54,331 nt of DNA, taken from Nitrospirota bacterium. Its GTDB lineage: Bacteria > Nitrospirota > Thermodesulfovibrionia > Thermodesulfovibrionales > JdFR-86. The notes under the pieces were generated by a model. That model saw only the letters and a list, made by a program, of their open reading frames with translations. It ran no database searches and was not told the DNA's origin. The number at the start of each line of letters is the position of its first letter. Positions within the stretch are counted from its first letter, which is position 1. The position numbers and the translations under genes are program-made. Below, piece by piece: positions 49,434 to 54,331 of the stretch. Location of the stretch: assembly GCA_037386965.1 (NCBI GenBank), contig JARRLN010000025.1, positions 1 to 54,331 of the forward strand. The letters run 5' to 3'.

Positions 49434-52217
49434 CTAAAGGGCGTGGGTCTTCTGCCTTGTCTCGAGCCAGCGCTCCAGGGCGCCCGCCTCCATGGGCTCG
49501 GCGATAACGAACCCCTGGCCGTAGCGGCACCGCAGGCGCTTGAACCTGGCCACCTGCTCCGGCTGCTCAAGGCCCTCCACGATGACGTCCAGCCGGAGGT
49601 TATGGGCCAGGAAGATGATGGACTTGACGATCTGCAGGTTCTCCTGGTTGCCGTTCATGTCCCGGACGAAGGAGCGGTCTATCTTCAGCGCGGTAATGGG
49701 GAAGCGGTGGATGTAGCTGAGCGAGGAGTACCCCGTGCCGAAGTCGTCTATGTGCACGCCCACGCCCATGTGCCTCAGGCGGTTGAGCATGGTGGCGGCG
49801 GACTCGGCGTTCTCCATGAGGACGCTCTCGGTGAGCTCCAGGGACAGGACCCGAGGGTCGAGACCCGTTTCGGCCAGGACGTCGGAGACAAGGTCCAGAA
49901 AGGAGGACTGGGAGAACTGCCTGCTTGAGATGTTCGCGCTGATGGACAGGGGCGGCTTCATGGGGAAGAGCTTCTGCCAGTGGGCCAACTGGCGGCAAGC
50001 TTCTCTCAGGACCCAGGCCCCGATGTCCATGATGAGGCCGGTCTCCTCGGCCAGGGGGATGAACTCCTGGGGCATGACGAGGCCGCGCTTGGGATGCTCC
50101 CACCGGAGCAGGGCCTCGAAACCTACGATGGTCTCGCTGGCGAGGTCCAGGACGGGCTGGTAGTGGAGGACGAACTCCCGGTTCTCCGTCGCCCGCCGGA
50201 GCTCGGTCTCCAGCGTCAGGTGGGCCATGGCGTCGGCGTGCATCCGGGTGTCGAATATCACGTGGCAGGCGCGGCCCCGGCCCTTGGCCCTGTACATGGC
50301 GATGTCGGCGTCCCGGAGGATGTCATCGGCCCGGGTGTAGCCCACGGAGCTGAAGGCGAGCCCGATGCTCGCGGTGACGAACACCTCGTGACTGCGCAGG
50401 GCGAAGGGCCGGGAGATCTCCTCCTGGATGCGGCCGGTTATGTTCAGGGCCTCCTCCTTGTCCTTGAGTTTTTCAAGGAGGATGGCGAACTCGTCCCCGC
50501 CGAAGCGGGCCACCGTGTCGCCCTGCCTCAGGCATCCCTGAAGCCGCTGGCTGACGGCCTCCAGGAGCTTGTCCCCCGCACTGTGCCCCAGGCTGTCGTT
50601 GATGACCTTGAAACGGTCCAGGTCAAGAAAGAGCACCGCAAAGAGGTCCGCGCTCCCCCGGAAGCCGCTCATGAGCCCATGCTCCAGGCGGTTGATGAAC
50701 AGGGCCCTGTTGGGAAGGCCGGTGAGCGTGTCGTGGAAGGCGTCGTGGACAAGCTGCTCCTCGGCCATCTTGCGCTCCGTGACGTCGGTCTGCGAGCCGG
50801 CTATCCGGACGGCCTCGCCCTGGCGGTCCCGCACCGCCAGGCCCCGGCTCAAGACCCACCGGTAGGTGGAGTCCCTGTGCAGGACGCGGTATTCGCACTC
50901 GAACTGGGTGGCCTTGCCCGCCAGGTGCGCCTCGAGCTTCGCCTCCAGGTGTTCCCTGTCCCGCGGATGCACCCGCCGGAACCACTCCTCGGGGCTGTCG
51001 CCAATGTCCTTCTCATCGAACCCGAGCATGGACTTCCACCGGGGGGAGTAGTACACGCGCATGCGGCGGAGGTCCCAGTCCCAGAGGCCTTCGTTTGCCC
51101 CCCGCGCCGCCAGGGCGTAGCGCTCGGCACTCTTTCTGAGCCCCTCTTCCGTCCGCTTCCGCTCCGTGACGTCCCGGAAGCACTGGATGACGTGGGTGAC
51201 CTCGCCCCCCTGGCCGATGACGGGGTAGTAGTAGATGTCCATCCAGCGCTCCGAGCCCTCCGGGTCCGCGATGCGGCGCTCCTCCCGGCAGGGGTCCTTG
51301 GAGCGGAAAGCCTTTTCCGCAACACAGCCCGGACAGACGCCGTCCCGGCCGTGGAGCACCCGATAGCAGGGCTTCCCGAGGAGCTCCCCCGCGGGCAAGC
51401 CCTTCAGGGCCGCGTAATCGGCGTTCAGCCGGGCAAAGACGAAGTTCCCGTCAAGGACGGACAGGGGGTCTCGGATGCCCGCAAGAAGGGAGGAGACGAA
51501 CCGCTCCGAGCGCGTGCGCCGGGCGAGCTTCTCCTCCATGCGGGAAAGGCTTTCCCCCAGGGCTTCCATCATGGCATCGAACTCCGCGGCCAGCTCATCC
51601 CGTCCGCCCCGGCCCGCGCCGTGGGGGAGGCCCTCCGGGAGCCTTCCGGAGGAAATCCTCCGGGTGGCCTCCCTGAGGAAATCCACCGGCCGGGCGAAGA
51701 CCATGCTCAGGCGCAGGGCGGCCAGCACGCCCAGAAGAAGACCCAGGGCCAGAGAGGCATGGATGAGGCTTCGAAGCGCCTCCGCCCTCCGCCCGTTCTG
51801 GGCGGAGAGCGCCTCCATCCGGGCCCGGGCGAGCCGGGAAACGTCCTCGAGCTCCGTAAGGAGCTTCTTCGCCGGCTCTCGGGGGAGCCCTTCTCCGTAC
51901 CGCGCGAACAATGCCTCGATGCCCGCAATCCTCTCCGAGACGGAAGGGGCGTGGTGGCAGCCGGAACAGTCCCGAACCCTCTCCTCGACGGATTCTGCGG
52001 TGAGAAGCCTTTTGTCTTCCGTCCGGACGCCGGCGGCGGCGAGCCCCGCCCGGTCCGGCGAGGTGGATGGAAGCAGGGCCCCCCTGAGGCCCTCCATATC
52101 GTGGAGCCGTGCGAGGCGGGAGAGCCGGAGGGTGTTATCGAGGGAGACCGCGGCCGTGACGGCCGCCAGGGCCAGAAGAAAGAGGGCCAGAAGGGGCAGG
52201 AGCAGTTTCCTGTTCAC
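49434..52217 (-). CDS. Heme-c-type sensor GGDEF-EAL protein with two PAS domains
   Basis: The 927-aa product has an N-terminal membrane helix, a periplasmic domain with CSGCHH (C84, C87, H88; heme c site), a second helix (~150-170), a HAMP-like linker, PAS1 (~240-360, with an extra GKPCYRVLHGRDGVCPGC cysteine set), PAS2 (~365-490), GGDEF (HDTLTGLPNR...RFGGDEF, with the I-site RQGD) and EAL (GFEALLRWEHP, DDFGTGYSSLSYI, KIDRSFV). Both catalytic motifs look intact, so it may make and degrade c-di-GMP. GTG start overlaps a 19-codon upstream ORF. A c-di-GMP-type aptamer and terminator precede it. Confidence 0.9.
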   Translation of the reverse strand: MNRKLLLPLLALFLLALAAVTAAVSLDNTLRLSRLARLHDMEGLRGALLPSTSPDRAGLAAAGVRTEDKRLLTAESVEERVRDCSGCHHAPSVSERIAGIEALFARYGEGLPREPAKKLLTELEDVSRLARARMEALSAQNGRRAEALRSLIHASLALGLLLGVLAALRLSMVFARPVDFLREATRRISSGRLPEGLPHGAGRGGRDELAAEFDAMMEALGESLSRMEEKLARRTRSERFVSSLLAGIRDPLSVLDGNFVFARLNADYAALKGLPAGELLGKPCYRVLHGRDGVCPGCVAEKAFRSKDPCREERRIADPEGSERWMDIYYYPVIGQGGEVTHVIQCFRDVTERKRTEEGLRKSAERYALAARGANEGLWDWDLRRMRVYYSPRWKSMLGFDEKDIGDSPEEWFRRVHPRDREHLEAKLEAHLAGKATQFECEYRVLHRDSTYRWVLSRGLAVRDRQGEAVRIAGSQTDVTERKMAEEQLVHDAFHDTLTGLPNRALFINRLEHGLMSGFRGSADLFAVLFLDLDRFKVINDSLGHSAGDKLLEAVSQRLQGCLRQGDTVARFGGDEFAILLEKLKDKEEALNITGRIQEEISRPFALRSHEVFVTASIGLAFSSVGYTRADDILRDADIAMYRAKGRGRACHVIFDTRMHADAMAHLTLETELRRATENREFVLHYQPVLDLASETIVGFEALLRWEHPKRGLVMPQEFIPLAEETGLIMDIGAWVLREACRQLAHWQKLFPMKPPLSISANISSRQFSQSSFLDLVSDVLAETGLDPRVLSLELTESVLMENAESAATMLNRLRHMGVGVHIDDFGTGYSSLSYIHRFPITALKIDRSFVRDMNGNQENLQIVKSIIFLAHNLRLDVIVEGLEQPEQVARFKRLRCRYGQGFVIAEPMEAGALERWLETRQKTHAL

Positions 52218-52273
52218 GGCAGAGGGTCCCGCCCAGGGGCCGGGGGCGCCGCCCCCGCTTTTTCTCTCCCCAT
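52214..52273 (-). CDS. 19-codon upstream ORF coupled to the GGDEF-EAL gene
   Basis: ATG 52273 with GGAGG 5 nt upstream opens MGREKAGAAPPAPGRDPLP and its TGA overlaps the GTG of the sensor gene (GTGA). The main gene has no other SD, so ribosomes probably enter here. A GC hairpin (GCGGGGGC/GCCCCCG) lies within it. Confidence 0.5.
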   Translation of the reverse strand: MGREKAGAAPPAPGRDPLP

Positions 52274-52283
52274 TACGTCCTCC

Positions 52284-52313
52284 AATAAGAAAGCCTACCC
52301 GAAAGGGATAGGC
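52284..52313 (-). terminator. Riboswitch terminator before the GGDEF-EAL gene
   Basis: On the minus strand GCCTATCCC, TTTC, GGGTAGGC form a stem followed by TTTCTTATT. It sits ~18 nt after the aptamer and before the ORF. Confidence 0.65.
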
Positions 52314-52330
52314 CGCTGGTTGCTACGCCG

Positions 52331-52421
52331 CCAATTCGACAGCCCCTCTATCCCGGCCGGTGGCCTTTAAGGACAGGTGGCTTTGCGCCCCCCGGTTACC
52401 CGGGGTTTACCCTTTCGTTGG
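52331..52421 (-). promoter_or_regulatory. c-di-GMP-I (GEMM)-like riboswitch aptamer
   Basis: Minus strand: P1 CCAA/TTGG, GAAAGGGTAAACC, a GTAA-capped stem CCGG/CCGG, GGCGCAAAGCCACCTGTCC, then GGATAGAGGGGCTGTCGAA. The GNRA-capped helix, GCAAAGCC block and GATAG...GCTG end follow the GEMM-I layout. It precedes a c-di-GMP enzyme gene, and a second copy occurs at 53831. Confidence 0.7.
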
Positions 52422-52555
52422 TCCGGCTTCCGTTGTTTCTCCTCCCATACTCAAGCACAGGCGTCTTGGAAAGTCAAGGATTCGGCTCATAGACGGCGGG
52501 ATTCTCCGGACATCGTTTTTCTCGCTGGATTTTTCCTATACAATGGACATAGAAA

Positions 52556-52575
52556 GGGGGCGCCCGGGCGCCCCC
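52556..52575. repeat. Perfect 20-bp palindrome in the leader of the LigD-type gene
   Basis: GGGGGCGCCC is followed directly by its reverse complement, 18 nt before the ATG at 52593 and next to the SD. It could be an operator or an RNA hairpin hiding the SD. Confidence 0.6.
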
Positions 52576-52592
52576 CGGGAGGAGGTTTCCAC

Positions 52593-53180
52593 ATGGCCCA
52601 AGAGGACAAGCTCAATCGATATCGGGAAAAGCGGGACTTTCAGAAGACCTCGGAGCCCAGGGGGAAGGCCCGCAAGGCGAAGAGAAAGGGGCCCCTCTTT
52701 GTCATCCAGAAGCACCGGGCGAGGCGCCTGCACTACGACTTCAGGCTGGAGGCGGGCGGGGTTCTCAAGTCCTGGGCCGTGCCCAAGGGCCCTTCCCTGG
52801 ACCCCGGCGAGAAGCGCCTGGCCGTCCCCACGGAGGACCATCCGCTTCAGTACGGGGACTTCGAAGGCACCATACCGGAGGGCGAGTACGGCGCCGGGAC
52901 GGTGATGGTCTGGGACACGGGGACATACCGGAACCTGAGGGAGGACGAGGGGGTCTCCATGCAGGAGGCCCTGGAGGCAGGGCACGCGGCCTTCTGGCTC
53001 CAAGGAAAAAAGCTCAGGGGAGGGTTCGCCCTGAACCGCACGCACTTCCGGGGCAAGGAGAACTGGCTCCTCGTGAAGATGAAGGACGAGGAGGCCGACC
53101 CCCGGCGGGACCCGGTGCGCACGGAGCCGGACAGCGCCCTGAGCGGCAGGAGCATGGAGGAGATAGAGGAGGAGGGCTGA
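52593..53180 (+). CDS. Stand-alone LigD-type 3'-phosphoesterase
   Basis: The 195-aa product matches the N-terminal PE domain of LigD: FVIQKHRARRLHYDFRLEAGGVLKSWAVPKGPSLDP with H41, H47 and D49, EDHPLQYGDFEGTIPEGEYGAGTVMVWD with H83, and a C-terminal WLLVKMKDEEAD. These enzymes trim 3'-phosphate or ribonucleotide ends in NHEJ repair. Neither Ku, ligase nor polymerase domains are nearby. GGAGG upstream fixes the start. A TACAAT -10 lies near 52540. Confidence 0.88.
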   Translation: MAQEDKLNRYREKRDFQKTSEPRGKARKAKRKGPLFVIQKHRARRLHYDFRLEAGGVLKSWAVPKGPSLDPGEKRLAVPTEDHPLQYGDFEGTIPEGEYGAGTVMVWDTGTYRNLREDEGVSMQEALEAGHAAFWLQGKKLRGGFALNRTHFRGKENWLLVKMKDEEADPRRDPVRTEPDSALSGRSMEEIEEEG

Positions 53181-53355
53181 CGCCCTTTCCCTCGGCCCCC
53201 CGGCGTCGACGAGAGCCCTTTCCCCGCGCCCGGGAAAACGTTCGGGGACGCCCTTTCGGCCGTCGCCGGGGTTCCTGGGGCTTTCTTCGCGCCCGCCCTC
53301 TTCTGTGACCCTGCGCACAGACGGGCGCGGGGGCGGCGGCTAAACTACAGGCGAG

Positions 53356-53790
53356 ATGGGCAAATCTCTGGGCAGAGTTCTGGCGGTGGTCCTTCTGGCC
53401 GGCATGCTTTCGGGCTGCACGACGGCCCTCACCTCCGCACGGATAGACATGAGAACGAAGGACGCCGGCGTCAGGGACGCCAACGTCACGAACGCCAGCG
53501 TCAGGGTGGCCTTCACCCGGAGGGACGTCAAGCTCATCCGCGCCTACTACCGGAAGAACCTGCCGCCGGGGCTGGCCAAGAAGAAAAGGCTTCCGCCGGG
53601 CCTTCAGAGGCAGGTGCAGAGAAACGGCACCCTGCCGCCGGGGCTGGCCGCGAGGAGCCTCCCCCGGGAGCTGGAGCGGAAGCTTTCGCCCATCCCGGAG
53701 AACTACGTGAGGCTGCGCGTGGGGATGGACATCGTGCTCATGGACACGAGGACGCGCGTGGTCCTGGACATCGTCAAGGACATAAGCTGA
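53356..53790 (+). CDS. Lipoprotein with LPPGL repeats
   Basis: The 144-aa product has a signal with lipobox LSGC (Cys21), then a short region with repeated VRDANVTNASVRV, three LPPGL units (NLPPGLAKKKRLPPGLQ...GTLPPGLAARSLP) and a C-terminal YVRLRVGMDIVLMDTRTRVVLDIV. Similar 'LPPGL' C-terminal domains occur in small exported proteins of unknown role. It is a periplasmic or outer-membrane lipoprotein. The SD is weak. Confidence 0.72.
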   Translation: MGKSLGRVLAVVLLAGMLSGCTTALTSARIDMRTKDAGVRDANVTNASVRVAFTRRDVKLIRAYYRKNLPPGLAKKKRLPPGLQRQVQRNGTLPPGLAARSLPRELERKLSPIPENYVRLRVGMDIVLMDTRTRVVLDIVKDIS

Positions 53791-53830
53791 GGAGAGGCCA
53801 TAGAGTAACGGAGAAGACGACATAAGGGCA

Positions 53831-53924
53831 CCACCGAAAGGGCAAAGCCAGGGGAACCCGCACAGCCGTCCTGGCGGCGCAAAGCCACCTGTCCCGCGGG
53901 GGGATAGAGGGGCTGTCGAAGTGG
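53831..53924 (+). promoter_or_regulatory. Second c-di-GMP-I (GEMM)-like riboswitch aptamer
   Basis: P1 CCAC/GTGG, GAAAGGGCAAAGCC, a CCAGG/CCTGG stem, GGCGCAAAGCCACCTGTCC and GGATAGAGGGGCTGTCGAA. The last two blocks are identical to the copy at 52331-52421, while the P1 and inner stems differ with compensating changes. Confidence 0.7.
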
Positions 53925-53936
53925 CAGTATGCACCG

Positions 53937-53964
53937 GGCCCACCCTTTCGGGGGTGGGCCTTTT
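53937..53964 (+). terminator. Riboswitch terminator
   Basis: GGCCCACCC, TTTCGG, GGGTGGGCC followed by TTTT, 12 nt after the aptamer. A 9-bp perfect stem. Confidence 0.8.
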
Positions 53965-54176
53965 GGTTGCGGGGCACCGGGGGTGAGGAAAAGAGCCCGG
54001 GGTGGGTTCCCTCCGGTGTCCAAGGGCCAGGACGGACAGCCCGTGCCCTCCGGGTGTCCGCCCTCGGGCCCCTGTCCGGCGCCGCGCCGGGGACCACAAC
54101 ATGCACGACGTGCCCCCTCCGGCGCCGGACAGTCCCTCCTTCCGTCCTCCCCCTGTCCTTTTCGGCCTAATGGCGA

Positions 54177-54182
54177 TATAAT
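54177..54182 (+). promoter_or_regulatory. -10 box TATAAT before the last gene
   Basis: Perfect TATAAT ending 9 nt before the ATG at 54192. It would give a second, riboswitch-independent transcript. Confidence 0.5.
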
Positions 54183-54191
54183 CTGAGAGCC

Positions 54192-54331
54192 ATGGTGAGC
54201 GCCGTCGAACTCGCCTCAGGGCTTCTCATCCTTGTCGGGGCCCTCATCCTCATCCTTTCCCTGGCCATGGGGGTGAGGCTTCTCCGATTGGTGCCCGGGG
54301 AGCTTCGCCCGAAGTGGCTCGCAGCTCTGTT
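54192..54331 (+). CDS. N-terminal fragment of a membrane protein
   Basis: The 46 codons seen encode MVSAVELASGLLILVGALILILSLAMGVRLLRLVPGELRPKW, one long N-terminal membrane helix and a basic amphipathic stretch that resembles the start of membrane-bound sensor kinases or cyclases. The rest is outside the window, so no function can be given. It lies downstream of a c-di-GMP-like aptamer. Confidence 0.55.
   Translation, partial: MVSAVELASGLLILVGALILILSLAMGVRLLRLVPGELRPKWLAAL

Larger units (their letters stand above)
53791..54191. other. Long leader region with aptamer, terminator and inverted repeat
   Basis: No gene. Holds the second aptamer (53831-53924), its terminator (53937-53964), a 12-bp inverted repeat CTGTCCGGCGCC/GGCGCCGGACAG (54072-54083 and 54121-54132), and a TATAAT at 54177-54182. 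Confidence 0.6.

Noticed and set aside
1-54331. tRNA, rRNA, CRISPR arrays, integrases, toxin-antitoxin pairs
   Set aside because: Looked for and not found. No clover-leaf with CCA context, no regularly spaced repeats, and no recombinase genes were recognised.

Overview
The window is GC-rich, densely coding chromosomal DNA from a diderm (Gram-negative) bacterium. Outer-membrane assembly genes (TamA/TamB-like), several lipoproteins, a full cytochrome c maturation operon and CxxC-rich small proteins fit an anaerobic or microaerophilic lineage such as Nitrospirota or Desulfobacterota. That placement is inferred from gene content only. No tRNA, rRNA, CRISPR array or phage module was found.

Region 1 (1-10.9 kb): the start of an rsmB-like gene, a small redox-associated protein, a MOSC protein, the tamA-tamB-yihY run, and a pheT whose product lacks the EMAP-like tRNA-binding domain. 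Region 2 (11-16.5 kb): a broken dtd, a YkgJ-type cysteine-cluster protein, a nuclease-like protein overlapping a tiny CxxC protein and a TPR/gluzincin, then an SDR reductase and a DUF155/RMD1-type protein. Region 3 (16.7-20 kb): a consensus promoter and TPP riboswitch lead into thiG-thiE-thiC and a c-type cytochrome. Only the last ~22 codons of thiS remain between the aptamer and thiG.

Region 4 (20-28.8 kb): an HD-domain protein, a ~208-bp MITE-like element touching a MEMO-family gene, dnaB-rplI, a 55-aa lipoprotein absent from long-ORF scans, ferritin-like, two-CW and AsmA-like genes, a PA2779/PA2778-type pair with a separate TPR lipoprotein, and an SH3/coiled-coil protein. Region 5 (28.8-38 kb) is accessory: AT-richer DNA, a GH43 glycosidase, a methyltransferase between two 120-bp direct repeats that carry a promoter, a MacAB-like export cassette that starts from the second repeat, and a PaaK-like adenylating enzyme.

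Region 6 (38.1-45.4 kb): one tightly overlapping ccm operon (ccmH-resA-ccmE-ccmF-ccmI-hyp-ccmA-ccmB-ccmC-ccmD) with a CxxxY-type CcmE and an unusual CX8C CcmH. A perfect hairpin closes it against a convergent trxB. Region 7 (46.6-54.3 kb): hypothetical membrane proteins, a heme-c-type GGDEF-EAL protein behind a c-di-GMP-I-like aptamer and terminator, a stand-alone LigD-type phosphoesterase, an LPPGL-repeat lipoprotein, and a second aptamer of the same family ahead of a truncated membrane protein gene.

Many genes have a TATAAT-like -10 box only 5-9 nt before the start codon, which suggests widespread leaderless transcription. Others have clear Shine-Dalgarno sequences or 4-nt overlaps with the preceding gene.
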